64,000 nt of DNA from Haloferax sulfurifontis ATCC BAA-897 (GCF_000337835.1 NZ_AOLM01000022.1:62001-126000); one strand, 5' to 3'; positions 50,306 through 58,971 are shown, numbered from the stretch's first letter. Made by a program: numbers and translations. The notes: generated by a model not told the origin, from the sequence alone.

Positions 50306-50731
50306 CTACAGTTCTTCCTTCCGACGCGTAATCTCGCCGTTCGGACCGACGCGCAACGTCACGTACTCGTAGTCCTGAATCCGCTCGTCGTACGCCGCCT
50401 CGCCGTCGACGAGGAGTTTCACGTCGCAGGTCTCGGCGTCGACCTGCCGGGTGAGCGTCACCGTCTCGCCGGGCGAGAGTTCCACGTCGCCCTCGCGGCA
50501 CGCTGGCTTCAAGATGACCTCGCCGTCGAAGCCGCCGTTGACCGCGACTTCGACCATCTCTGACCCCTCGCAGAACTGCGGCCACCCGCATTCGTCCGTG
50601 GTGGTCGCCGTCTCGGTCTCCGTTTCGGACGAGGATTCGGCGGGACCGCCGAGACACCCGGAGAGGAAAGCGAGCGAACCGAGGGACGCGAGGACCCGTC
50701 TGCGCTGCATGAGCGATGATTCAGATGTCAT
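50306..50731 (-). CDS. predicted lipoprotein of unknown function, possible Tat substrate
   Basis: The 141-residue protein has an N-terminus with MQRRRVLASLGSLAFLSGCLGG: arginines, a hydrophobic stretch and the lipobox LSGC. The RR pair with a hydrophobic core suggests export by Tat, the normal route for haloarchaeal lipoproteins. A Ser/Thr/Glu-rich spacer follows, then a domain with three further cysteines (CGWPQFC and ACRE-type spacing, and ETCDVK). Two ATGs are possible (50731 and 50710); the second places the RR motif at the very start. Function unknown. Confidence 0.8.
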   Translation of the reverse strand: MTSESSLMQRRRVLASLGSLAFLSGCLGGPAESSSETETETATTTDECGWPQFCEGSEMVEVAVNGGFDGEVILKPACREGDVELSPGETVTLTRQVDAETCDVKLLVDGEAAYDERIQDYEYVTLRVGPNGEITRRKEEL

Positions 50732-50821
50732 GGTAAGTGCCTTGTGTGGGTTCGGTCCGGTCCACTCGATGATGCTGTGACGTCCGGTCTCGTGAACGTC
50801 GAGGTGCGAGAACCGTCGGAC

Positions 50822-51244
50822 TCAGAAACTCGGAGCACCAACTCGCTTCCCACGCCGGTACAGGTAGTACGACAGAAGCGGCACCGAGACGACAAAGAGA
50901 GGCGAGAACACACCGCCGACGAAGTGAATCAGCCCCGCGGCGACCCAGAGCCAACTCGGTCGCCACGACACGGCCGACTGCCGCACCGCGTACAGGTCGA
51001 TACCGAGTGAAACCGTGACCAAGAGACCGACGAGGAGGCCGATGAGGTCCACGATAATCACGATGGCAAAGAAACTGAGCATCATCGCCTCGGACGCGAA
51101 TCGACCGGTGGGCACGATTCCCCATCCGCCCAGAAACATGAGGACGCCGAGGAGGACCGAAATCGGGAACAGGGCGACGCCGTACCACCACGGCGACGGC
51201 GTCCGTGCGGAGGGCTGGGACGGTTCGTGGACTGCGGAGGACAT
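50822..51244 (-). CDS. three- or four-helix membrane protein of unknown function
   Basis: The 140-residue protein has hydrophobic helices around residues 20-45, 54-82, and 92-127 (two adjacent helices, WLWVAAGLIHFVGGVFSPLF then VVSVPLLSYYLY). The N-terminal tail is Ser/Pro-rich. It has a good TATA box (complement of 51269-51278) 29 bp upstream of the ATG. No known family is evident. It is upstream of the lipoprotein gene on the same strand. Confidence 0.75.
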   Translation of the reverse strand: MSSAVHEPSQPSARTPSPWWYGVALFPISVLLGVLMFLGGWGIVPTGRFASEAMMLSFFAIVIIVDLIGLLVGLLVTVSLGIDLYAVRQSAVSWRPSWLWVAAGLIHFVGGVFSPLFVVSVPLLSYYLYRRGKRVGAPSF

Positions 51245-51268
51245 GACGCCCGCAACGCGCCCTATGTG

Positions 51269-51278
51269 TTAATTATTT
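51269..51278 (-). promoter_or_regulatory. TATA box of the 50822-51244 gene
   Basis: The complement of TTAATTATTT is centred 29 bp upstream of the ATG at 51244, fitting a leaderless transcript. Confidence 0.6.
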
Positions 51279-51305
51279 GCCATTCTGGCGGGAGACGTTG
51301 ATGCA

Positions 51306-51911
51306 TCACTCCCGCCGAGCCAGCACCGTCTCGCCCGCCCGCACCGACTCGCCTTTCTCGACGACCACGTCGTCGGAGCCGTATTCCGGCGGCAACAGCA
51401 CGTCCGCCCGGGAGCCGAAGTCGATGTGGCCGAGCTTCTGGCCGCGGACGAGTTCGTCGCCGGGGGCGACGTACGAGTGAATCCGGCGGGCGAACGCGCC
51501 GGCGATGAGCGACACTTCGTGGTCGCCCGCGTCGGTGTCGAGTTCGATATCGACGCGCTCGTTGCGGTCGGAGTCCTTCGAGAACGCCGGCTTGTGCGCG
51601 CCGGGGCGGTGGGTGACGGTTCGGACCGAACCGGAGACGGGCGCGCGGTTGACGTGCACGTCGGTGACGTTCATGAACACGCCCACGCGGACGCGGCCGT
51701 CCTCGACGCGAATCACTGAGACGCGCCCGTCGGCGGGGGCGACGACCCCCGATTCGTCCGGTGGCGAGCGCTCGGGGTCGCGGAAGAACCAGAGGACGAA
51801 CGCGCCGACCGCGAGGAGCGCGGCTCCGAGGGGCGGGAAGACGACCGCCGCGACCGCCGCGCCGAGGAAGGCGGGAAGCGCGAACCGCCGGTAGCCGGGT
51901 GCGAACTGCAT
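51306..51911 (-). CDS. asd: archaetidylserine decarboxylase (phosphatidylserine decarboxylase family)
   Basis: The 201-residue proenzyme is the short archaeal form. It begins MQFAPGYRRFALPAFLGAAV with one hydrophobic stretch (two helices), and contains VVAPADGRVSVIR, NVTDVHVNRAPVSG and the cleavage region LGHIDFGSRADVLLPP near residues 160-175, where the Ser after Gly becomes the pyruvoyl group. It would make archaetidylethanolamine. The ATG overlaps the stop of the RFC gene by one base (TAATG), so the two are coupled. Confidence 0.92.
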   Translation of the reverse strand: MQFAPGYRRFALPAFLGAAVAAVVFPPLGAALLAVGAFVLWFFRDPERSPPDESGVVAPADGRVSVIRVEDGRVRVGVFMNVTDVHVNRAPVSGSVRTVTHRPGAHKPAFSKDSDRNERVDIELDTDAGDHEVSLIAGAFARRIHSYVAPGDELVRGQKLGHIDFGSRADVLLPPEYGSDDVVVEKGESVRAGETVLARRE

Positions 51912-52936
51912 TATGCCTCGCCGCGGACCTCTGCGCCCCAACTCGTGAGGAGGTGAGTGAGGTGCAGTCGGTCGTCGATGCCCGTCGAGATGTCGAGGTC
52001 GACCTGTCCGGCGAGTTCGTGCAGGCGGGCGAGTTCGCCGCCGGCGAAGCGCTCGGGGGTCGAGTCGGCGACGCGGAGGACGTCGCGGAGGAGCTCCTGT
52101 CCCTCGTAGCCCTCGTCGTCGAGGAGCGTCGTGAGGGTCTTGCGGGCGTCCTTGATGTCGCCCTCGCGGGCGTTGATGAGGAGCGTCTTCAGCTCGTCGT
52201 CGAAGCCCACGTCGCCGAGGGCCGCGTGGACCGTCGACATGGTGACCTCGTCGGCCTCGGTGGCCGTCCGCTGGGCCGAGAGGATGGCCTTCCGGACGTT
52301 CCCGTTGGAGGCGTCGGTGAGGAACTGGAGGCCGCCGGCGTCGTAGTCGACGCCCTCAGCGTCGAGGATGTCGGCGAGGAGAGATTCGAGCGCCGCGTCG
52401 TCGGGTGCGGGCATGGGGACGGGAAAACACCGCGAGCGAATCGGCGGGATGAGCTTCGAGGGCTGGCGCGTGGTGATGACGAACTGCGTGGTCCGGTGGT
52501 GCTGTTCCATCACGCGGCGGAGCGCCTGCTGGAAGTCCTCGCGGATGGACTCGGCGTTGTCGAGGACGATGGTCTTGTACTCGCCCGACATGGGGGCGTA
52601 GCTGGCGGACTCCTTCAGCACGCGGTTAATCATGTCGCGTTTCGCCATGCGACTGCGCCCGTCGAGGAACTGCTCGAACCGCGGGTCGGCGCGAATCTGC
52701 TTTTTCGTCCGGTTGAAGAAGTCCGCGACGTTGAGTTCGATGAGGTCGTTTTCGGGGTCCGCGTGCGCCTCGTGAGCCAGCGCGCGGACGGCGGCGGTCT
52801 TGCCGACGCCCGGCGGGCCCTGCACGACGAGGTTCATCGGTTCGTCCACGGCGCGTCGGAGGCGGTCGCGGACCTCCGGCTGTGGGAGGTCGTCGAGCCC
52901 CGGCGCGTGCGTCTCGGTCCACAGCGGCGCGTCCAT
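51911..52936 (-). CDS. rfcC: replication factor C small subunit, second paralogue with altered Walker B
   Basis: The 341-residue AAA+ protein resembles the small RFC subunit at 9034 but has distinct motifs. Walker A is intact (QGPPGVGKTAAVRAL near residue 42), the Arg-finger motif is intact (PPIRSRC), yet Walker B reads IVLDNAES instead of FLDEADS, so the catalytic Glu is Asn (near residue 125). It has a C-terminal collar domain. Such a subunit could bind ATP and complete a neighbour's site but hydrolyse poorly. It is coupled to asd by a one-base overlap and divergent from rnz. Confidence 0.93.
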   Translation of the reverse strand: MDAPLWTETHAPGLDDLPQPEVRDRLRRAVDEPMNLVVQGPPGVGKTAAVRALAHEAHADPENDLIELNVADFFNRTKKQIRADPRFEQFLDGRSRMAKRDMINRVLKESASYAPMSGEYKTIVLDNAESIREDFQQALRRVMEQHHRTTQFVITTRQPSKLIPPIRSRCFPVPMPAPDDAALESLLADILDAEGVDYDAGGLQFLTDASNGNVRKAILSAQRTATEADEVTMSTVHAALGDVGFDDELKTLLINAREGDIKDARKTLTTLLDDEGYEGQELLRDVLRVADSTPERFAGGELARLHELAGQVDLDISTGIDDRLHLTHLLTSWGAEVRGEA

Positions 52937-53073
52937 TGGACTCCGGTAGCAGACGGTCGGGTAAGAATCGGTCGGTCCGGGGCGTCGGGCGGACTCGGCT
53001 TCCCTGTGGGGGCGAGCGCCGAGGCCGCGACCGATTCGACGCACGTTTAGTCCAGCCGCTATCATTGTGGTGC

Positions 53074-54027
53074 ATGTCCATGCGCGCGACCTTCCTCGGG
53101 ACCGGCGGGGCCGTCCCCACCACGGCGCGTGCGCCGAGCGCGTTCCTCGTGAACCGCGACGGCGAGCGCCTGTTGTTCGATTGCGGGGAGGGCACCCAAC
53201 GCCAGATGATGCGCTACGGGACCGGGTTCGGCGTCAGCCACCTGTTCGTCACCCACCTCCACGGCGACCACATCCTCGGCATTCCCGGCCTGATTCAGAC
53301 GCTCGACTTCAACGACCGCGAGGCCTCGCTGGCCATCCACGGCCCGCCGGGGAGCAAGCGCCACCTCGAAAAACTCGTCCACGCCGGCGGCTACCAGCCC
53401 GGCTTTCACGTCTCCGTCCACGAGGTCCGCCCCGGAAACGTCGCCTACCGCGCCGACGACTACGAGGTCCGCGCGTTCGACACCGAACACCGGACCGCCT
53501 CCGTCGGCTACGCACTCGTCGAAGACGACCGCCCCGGCCGGTTCGACCGCGAGAAGGCCGAGGAACTCGGCGTCCCCGTCGGCCCGGCGTTCGGCCGCCT
53601 CCACGCCGGCGAGGACGTCGAACTCGAAGACGGGGCCGTCGTGCGCTCCGAGCAGGTCGTCGGCGACCCCCGTCCCGGCCGCACCGTCGTCTACACCGGC
53701 GACACCCGCCCGCTCGACTCGACCGTCGAGGTCGCCCGCGACGCCGACCTGCTCGTCCACGACGCGACGTTCACCGACGAGGAGGCCGAGCGGGCGAAAC
53801 AGACCGCGCACTCGACCGCGCGCGAGGCCGCCCGCGTCGCCCGCGACGCAGACGTTCGACGCTTCGCGCTGACGCATATCTCCGCCCGGTACGCCGCCGA
53901 CCCGAGCCCGCTTCTCGAACAGGCCCGCGAGGTGTACGACGGCGAGGCGTTCGTCGCCGAAGACGGCCAGAAACTGGAGGTCCCGTACGCCGACAGCGAC
54001 GGCGGCGGGGCCGAGACCGGCGAGTAG
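53074..54027 (+). CDS. rnz: ribonuclease Z
   Basis: The 317-residue protein is the tRNA 3' endonuclease. It starts MSMRATFLGTGGAVPTTAR and has the metallo-beta-lactamase motif HLHGDH (His 61, His 63, Asp 65, His 66), a second set in HTEHRTASVGYAL-type loops, and HDATFTDEEAERAKQTAH near residue 228. The exosite is represented by the short flexible region near residues 150-185. It cleaves precursor tRNAs after the discriminator base. The start ATG 53074 follows the divergent rfcC. Confidence 0.94.
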   Translation: MSMRATFLGTGGAVPTTARAPSAFLVNRDGERLLFDCGEGTQRQMMRYGTGFGVSHLFVTHLHGDHILGIPGLIQTLDFNDREASLAIHGPPGSKRHLEKLVHAGGYQPGFHVSVHEVRPGNVAYRADDYEVRAFDTEHRTASVGYALVEDDRPGRFDREKAEELGVPVGPAFGRLHAGEDVELEDGAVVRSEQVVGDPRPGRTVVYTGDTRPLDSTVEVARDADLLVHDATFTDEEAERAKQTAHSTAREAARVARDADVRRFALTHISARYAADPSPLLEQAREVYDGEAFVAEDGQKLEVPYADSDGGGAETGE

Positions 54028-54076
54028 TCCGAGGGGCCGCGGTACGCTTTTCTCCCGCCCGTTCGCACCAACGGGT

Positions 54077-54991
54077 GTGCCGCAGAACGCCTTCCACACC
54101 GTCGACGTGTTCGCCACGGCGAAGTACGCCGGCAACCAACTCGCCGTCTTCGAGGACGCGGACGCGCTCAGTTCCGACCAGATGGCCGCGCTCGCCAACG
54201 AGACGAACTACTCGGAGACGACGTTCATCGAGGGCGGGTCGCCCGACGACGGCTACGACGTTCGCATCTTCACGCCGGACGGCGAGATTCCGTTCGCCGG
54301 ACACCCGACGCTCGGGACGGCCGCCGTCCTCCGCGAGCACTTCGACGCCGGCGACGAGGTGACGCTGAACCTCGGCGTCGGTCCGATTTCGGTCGAGGTC
54401 CGGGACGGGAACTCGGACGCAGACGGCGACGACGGCGACGACGGAACGCCCGACGGCGAGCAGTACTGGATGACGCAGAACGCGCCGGCGTTCGGCGAAG
54501 AACTCGACCCCGAGACGCTCGCCGAGGTGCTGTCGCTCGACCTCGCCGACTTCGACGGCGACTGGCCGATACAAGTGGTCTCGACCGGCCTCCCGGCGGT
54601 GATGGTGCCGCTCCGCGACCGCGACGCGCTCGCCCGGAGCGAGGTGTTCACCCCCGCGTACCGTTCGTTCTTCGACGACGTGGGCGTCGAGAACCTCTTT
54701 CTGTTCTGCCCGGACCCCCGCGACGACGCGAACGACTTCGCGGCGCGGATGTACGCCCCGGGCCACGGCGTCGCCGAGGACCCCGCGACCGGGAGCGCGA
54801 ACGGCTGTTTCGCCGGCTATCTCGCCCGCCATCGCTACTTCGGCGACGAGGAAATCGAGGTCACGGTCGAACAGGGCTACGAGATGGGCCGACCGTCGCA
54901 CCTCCACCTCGAAGCCGAAGACCGGGGCGACGAGGTGACGGTCCGCGTCGGGGGGCGCGTCGAGTTCGTCTCGACGGGGAGACTCGTCTGA
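54077..54991 (+). CDS. PhzF-family isomerase
   Basis: The 304-residue protein has the double PhzF/DAP-epimerase fold: FHTVDVFATAKYAGNQLAVF at the N-terminus, NETNYSETTFIEGG with the conserved Glu near residue 45, GHPTLGTAAVL near 74, and DPATGSANGCFAGYLARH near 237-254. PhzF proteins catalyse proton shifts on small metabolites; most stand-alone members have unknown substrates. It starts from GTG 54077, 50 bp after rnz on the same strand. Phenazine genes are absent, so the name is only a family label. Confidence 0.93.
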   Translation: MPQNAFHTVDVFATAKYAGNQLAVFEDADALSSDQMAALANETNYSETTFIEGGSPDDGYDVRIFTPDGEIPFAGHPTLGTAAVLREHFDAGDEVTLNLGVGPISVEVRDGNSDADGDDGDDGTPDGEQYWMTQNAPAFGEELDPETLAEVLSLDLADFDGDWPIQVVSTGLPAVMVPLRDRDALARSEVFTPAYRSFFDDVGVENLFLFCPDPRDDANDFAARMYAPGHGVAEDPATGSANGCFAGYLARHRYFGDEEIEVTVEQGYEMGRPSHLHLEAEDRGDEVTVRVGGRVEFVSTGRLV

Positions 54992-55033
54992 GCGGCCGCT
55001 GAGCGGGCCGTCGAGCCAAAAAGCGAGATCGGG

Positions 55034-55378
55034 TCAGTCGCGGTGGGCGTCGCAGACCGGGTTCTCGCCGTCGTCGAGGAGGACGACGGGAACCCCGAGG
55101 ACGACCCACTCGCGGACGTAGCGCCGGCGCGTCGTCGCGGGCGACCCGCACTCGACGCAGGCGGCGTCCGCGGCCTCGACGGCCGACTCGACGATTCTCG
55201 TCCGCGGGCCGACCGCCGTCCGCGGATACGCCGGGCGTTTGGACAGGAGCGCCGCGAGCGCCGCGGCGACGACGAGGCCGACGACCGGCAGGACGAACCG
55301 ACCGACGCCGGAGCGCGCGAGGACGCCGACGATGACGAGTAACGTGACCGCGACGGCCAGTTCACGGAGGAGCCGCAT
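55034..55378 (-). CDS. small membrane protein with zinc-ribbon-like C-terminus, downstream partner of SPFH protein
   Basis: The 114-residue protein has two hydrophobic helices (residues 6-22 and 28-45) and a soluble C-terminal domain with CVECGSPATTRRRY and NPVCDAHRD, giving a Cys-x2-Cys...Cys-x2-His site that should bind a metal. It is 8 bp downstream of the SPFH gene stop on the same strand, so it is the second gene of a two-gene operon. SPFH proteins commonly pair with NfeD-type membrane proteins; here the partner is different. Function unknown. Confidence 0.78.
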   Translation of the reverse strand: MRLLRELAVAVTLLVIVGVLARSGVGRFVLPVVGLVVAAALAALLSKRPAYPRTAVGPRTRIVESAVEAADAACVECGSPATTRRRYVREWVVLGVPVVLLDDGENPVCDAHRD

Positions 55379-55386
55379 CGACGGCG

Positions 55387-56388
55387 TCAGGTGCTCGTCT
55401 CGTTTTCGGAGCCGGACGACGACCCCGACGAACTGGACGACGCCGAGCGAGCGTCCGACGACGAGTCGGTGGACGACGAGGACGAGTCCGACGACGACGA
55501 ACCGTCGCTATCCAGCGACCGGACGAACTGCGGGTAGCCGCCGTCGCCGACCGGGATGTAGACGGTGTCCGTCTCGTCGAGCTTCTCGATGTACTTCTGG
55601 GCCAGCACCTCGTCGGACAGCGACTCCGCGAGGATGCGGTTGGCGTCGGCCTGCCCCTGCGCCTCGATGCGCTTGCGCTCGGCCTCCAGCTCCTCGACGG
55701 CGAGTTCGTCCTGCTTCTGCTGGCGGCGCTGTTCGGTGATTTCCTTCTGTTCGACCGCCTGCGCGTACTCGGCGGGGAGTTCGACGTTGCGGACCTGCAC
55801 CGCTTCGAGGATGAGGCCGTCGTCGGCGAACTCCTCGGCGAGTTCCCGCTCGGCGGCGGCCTTCAGCTGGGTCTGGCCCTCGCCGGTATAGATGACCGTG
55901 ACGGGCAGTCGACCGGCCTCGGTCCGGAGCACCGACCGAATCGACGGCCGAATCAGGCGCTCTTCGGCGGTTTCGAGCGTCCGGTAGTTGCGGTAGAACT
56001 CGACGGCCTGCCCGGCGTCGATGCGGTAGCGGACGGTCACGTCGATGTCCGTCCGGAGGCCGTCTTCGGTCAGGACCGTGATGGCGTCGTCGCCGCGCCT
56101 GTCGCCTTCGCTCGTCGACGACGACATGGTGTACGACTGCGGTCGCACCGACAGCGACGAGGTCGACTGCGAGACGGGGTTGACGAAGTGCGCGCCGGGT
56201 TCGAAGACGGTGCCGGTGGTCGCGCCCCACTTCTTGACGACCTTGACGTTCCCCTCTTCGACGGGTTCCCACGCGAGGAGCCCGGCGATTGGGGCGGCGA
56301 TAAGGAGGAGGGCGACGACACCGACGAGGGCGATGCGCGTCAGCGACCCGGAGGTCACCGACGGCGGGTCGGGGATGTCAGAACTCAT
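55387..56388 (-). CDS. SPFH/band-7 (prohibitin-stomatin) membrane protein
   Basis: The 333-residue protein has an N-terminal membrane helix (IALVGVVALLLIAAPIAGLL) then the SPFH domain (NVKVVKKWGATTGTVFEPGA, through RIDAGQAVEFYRNYRTLE, to about residue 210), a long charged coiled segment (EQKEITEQRRQQKQDELAVE) and a C-terminal tail of about 55 residues with extreme Ser content. SPFH proteins form membrane-anchored rings that organise proteases or other membrane proteins. The start is ATG 56388, one codon after an in-frame GTG. A second gene follows 8 bp downstream. Confidence 0.9.
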   Translation of the reverse strand: MSSDIPDPPSVTSGSLTRIALVGVVALLLIAAPIAGLLAWEPVEEGNVKVVKKWGATTGTVFEPGAHFVNPVSQSTSSLSVRPQSYTMSSSTSEGDRRGDDAITVLTEDGLRTDIDVTVRYRIDAGQAVEFYRNYRTLETAEERLIRPSIRSVLRTEAGRLPVTVIYTGEGQTQLKAAAERELAEEFADDGLILEAVQVRNVELPAEYAQAVEQKEITEQRRQQKQDELAVEELEAERKRIEAQGQADANRILAESLSDEVLAQKYIEKLDETDTVYIPVGDGGYPQFVRSLDSDGSSSSDSSSSSTDSSSDARSASSSSSGSSSGSENETST

Positions 56389-56528
56389 CACCTTGATTTC
56401 AAATAGCCGAGACTTGTTTGTTTCGTGTCAAGCGGGGTCGCGGCGACTGTCGCCGGCGACGCCCACTCGGCGGCCGAGTCGCGCAAACGCGACACCCGAC
56501 CGAGTCGACACCCGCGACCGGCGTGGAG

Positions 56529-56535
56529 TATATAT
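56529..56535 (+). promoter_or_regulatory. TATA box of the DUF460 gene
   Basis: TATATAT is centred 27 bp upstream of GTG 56559, fitting a leaderless transcript starting at that GTG. Confidence 0.75.
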
Positions 56536-56558
56536 CCGGCGCGGCCCTAGTCGCCGTC

Positions 56559-58559
56559 GTGAACGACCGGACGAGTGCGCTCGACTCGGTCGTCTTCGGC
56601 GTCGACATCCAGAGCGGCGATATCCGCGGCGACTCGCCGTCGTACGCGCTGGTCGTGTTGGACACCCGAGACACCGAGTCAGACGAGGTCCGAATCGAAC
56701 GAGACGTGGTCTCCTTCCGCAAGTTACGCCGGCTCATCGAGCGCGACGAACCGCGCGTCGTCGCCACGGACAACATGTACGAGTTGGCGACCGACAAGGA
56801 CGATTTAGTCCGCTTCCTGCGGTGGCTCCCCCACGGGACGCAGTTGGTGCAAGTGACCGGCGCGGAGCGACCGGAACCGCTGTCGCGGGTCGCCTCTCGC
56901 CACGGCGTCCCCTACGGCAAAGAGCCGATGAAGGAGGCCGAGGCCGCGGCGCGACTCGCCCTCGCCAACGTCGGCTACGAGGTCGCCGCCTTCGAGAACA
57001 CGACGACCGTGAAGGTCTCCCGCGGCCGCTCGACCGGCAAGGGCGGGTGGAGTCAGGACCGCTACACGCGCCGAATCCACGGGTCGGTCAAACAGCAGTC
57101 CCGCGAGGTCGAGTCCGCGCTGAAGGAGGCCAACCTCGACTACGAGCGGGACGTGACCGAGAAGTACGGCGGCTACTCGCAGGCGCTTTTCACCGTCGAG
57201 GCGCGGCCGGAGGACATCCCCGTGTCCACCCACCGCTCGGGCGACACCCGGGTCGAAATCGAGCGCGAGCGCCGCGACGGCATCGAGTTCGAACCCCTCG
57301 TGAAGCGCCGCGACCGCGTCATCGTCGGCATCGACCCCGGCACGACCACCGCCGTCGCCGTCGTCGGCTTCGACGGGCGCGTCCTCGACGTGCACTCGAC
57401 GCGGACCGCCGACACCGCCGCCGTCATCGAGTGGCTCATCGAGCGCGGGCGACCCAGCCTCGTCGCCGCCGACGTCCAGCCGATGCCCGAGACGGTCGAG
57501 AAGTTCCGGCGGAGCTTCGACGCCGCCGGCTGGGCCCCGCCGAGCGACATCCCCGTCGACGAAAAGCTCCACCGGACCCGCGAGGTCGACTACGACAACG
57601 ACCACGAGCGCGACGCCCTCGCCGCGGCGCTGTTCGCGTTCGACGACCACGAAGACCAGTTCGAGCGCATCTCCCGGAAGGTCCCCGCCGACGTGGACAG
57701 AGAGGAGGTCATCGCCCGCGTCCTCGCCAGCGAGGAGTCGGTCGAGGCCGTTCTCCGCGAGATGGCCGACGACGGCGACGACGGCGGCGACGACGCCGAC
57801 GAGGAGACTCACGAGGAGCCCGAGCTCACGCCCGAAGAACGCGAGATTCGGGAGTTGCGGTCGCGGGTCGAGCGACTCGAATCGCACGTCGAGGACCTGA
57901 AATCGACAATCGAGGAGAAAGACGAGACCATCGAGGAGTACAAAGGGGAGCTCTCCGACGCCCGCCGCGAGGAGCGCCGCGAGGCCCGCGAGCGCCGCGA
58001 GGTCACCCGGCTCGAACGCGAGAACGGCCGGTTAGAGCGGAAAGTCGAATCGCTCGAATCCGACAAGGCGGAGCTCGCCGACAAGCTCGACCAGCTGAAG
58101 TCGCTGTGGAAGCTCGACCACTCGAACTTCGCGGACGTGAACACCGACGGCAGTTTGGTGCCGGTCAAAATCGTCGAGCAGTTCACGAACGGCGCGCTCG
58201 ACCACACCGTCGAGGAGTACGGCATCGCCGCCGGCGACGTGGTCTACCTCCGCGACGCCAGCGGAGCCGGGCGGACGACCGCCGAGCGCCTCGCCGAGTT
58301 CGACCCCAAGGTCGTCCTCCGGTCGGGCAACCTCTCGGAGGTCGCGGACGAGGTGCTGTTCGAGGCCGACGTGCCGGTCGCGCCCGCCGACGGCGTGACG
58401 ATTCAGGAGATAGACGAACTCGCCGTGGCGAAGGAGTCCGAGGTCGAATCCGCCATCGCGGATTGGGAGTCGCGGGCGGAAGAACGACAGAAAGAACAGC
58501 AAAAAGAGATGGTCGACCAGATAATCTCCGAACACCGCGCCGAGAACCGGCGCGGCTAG
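56559..58559 (+). CDS. DUF460 (COG2433) protein with RNase H/RuvC-like domain and coiled coil
   Basis: The 666-residue protein has two RNase H-like regions. The second is the clearest: VIVGIDPGTTTAVAVVGFDG with Asp 259, LVAADVQPMPETV with Asp 305, and YDNDHERDALAAALFAF with Asp 352, an arrangement like the metal site of RuvC/YqgF nucleases. The N-terminal one has VVFGVDIQSGDIRGDSPSYA (residues 9-28). From about residue 425 to 525 a long charged coiled coil follows, then a C-terminal domain. The family is archaeal and uncharacterised to my knowledge. GTG 56559 is chosen because of the TATA box. Confidence 0.9.
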   Translation: MNDRTSALDSVVFGVDIQSGDIRGDSPSYALVVLDTRDTESDEVRIERDVVSFRKLRRLIERDEPRVVATDNMYELATDKDDLVRFLRWLPHGTQLVQVTGAERPEPLSRVASRHGVPYGKEPMKEAEAAARLALANVGYEVAAFENTTTVKVSRGRSTGKGGWSQDRYTRRIHGSVKQQSREVESALKEANLDYERDVTEKYGGYSQALFTVEARPEDIPVSTHRSGDTRVEIERERRDGIEFEPLVKRRDRVIVGIDPGTTTAVAVVGFDGRVLDVHSTRTADTAAVIEWLIERGRPSLVAADVQPMPETVEKFRRSFDAAGWAPPSDIPVDEKLHRTREVDYDNDHERDALAAALFAFDDHEDQFERISRKVPADVDREEVIARVLASEESVEAVLREMADDGDDGGDDADEETHEEPELTPEEREIRELRSRVERLESHVEDLKSTIEEKDETIEEYKGELSDARREERREARERREVTRLERENGRLERKVESLESDKAELADKLDQLKSLWKLDHSNFADVNTDGSLVPVKIVEQFTNGALDHTVEEYGIAAGDVVYLRDASGAGRTTAERLAEFDPKVVLRSGNLSEVADEVLFEADVPVAPADGVTIQEIDELAVAKESEVESAIADWESRAEERQKEQQKEMVDQIISEHRAENRRG

Positions 58560-58573
58560 CGTCGACGAGTCGG

Positions 58574-58882
58574 TCAGTCGGTCGCGTCGCCGCCGACGAC
58601 GACGGCCACCACGAAGTACAGTGCCGCCCCGACGAGCGGGACCAGGAAGGCGAGCACGGCCCAGAACGTCGCGTTTCGCCCCTTGAGCGTCGCGTCTTTG
58701 TGGACCCGGTACGGCAGGTAGACGTGAACGGCGAGGAAGTAGACGGCGAAGCCGAGGATGTACGGGAGGAGGTCGCCGCCGCGGACCGACGCCCACATGA
58801 CCGCGAGCAGGCCGAAGACGACGAGGATGAGCGCGGCGAAGATGACGGCGGGCGCACGCGTCGTGGTTCCTGAGTCGGACAT
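58574..58882 (-). CDS. three-helix membrane protein of unknown function
   Basis: The 102-residue protein starts MSDSGTTTRAPAVIFAALIL and has three hydrophobic helices: about residues 10-28, 38-54 (LLPYILGFAVYFLAVHVYL) and 75-96 (WAVLAFLVPLVGAALYFVVA). A basic loop (YRVHKDATLKGRNAT) lies between the second and third. The C-terminal helix resembles the phospholipase D-like/PLDc_N topology weakly. No function can be assigned. The gene is divergent from tyrS, with the starts 90 bp apart. Confidence 0.75.
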   Translation of the reverse strand: MSDSGTTTRAPAVIFAALILVVFGLLAVMWASVRGGDLLPYILGFAVYFLAVHVYLPYRVHKDATLKGRNATFWAVLAFLVPLVGAALYFVVAVVVGGDATD

Positions 58883-58941
58883 CACCCGGAGTTGGGACCG
58901 GTGGGTGTTGTCCGTTTCGCCCGCGAACGCCTTCCAGAAGT

Positions 58942-58948
58942 CATATCC
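58942..58948 (+). promoter_or_regulatory. TATA-like box of tyrS
   Basis: CATATCC is centred 27 bp upstream of ATG 58972, fitting a leaderless mRNA. Confidence 0.5.
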
Positions 58949-58971
58949 CACGTCCCCGACACCGAACAGAT

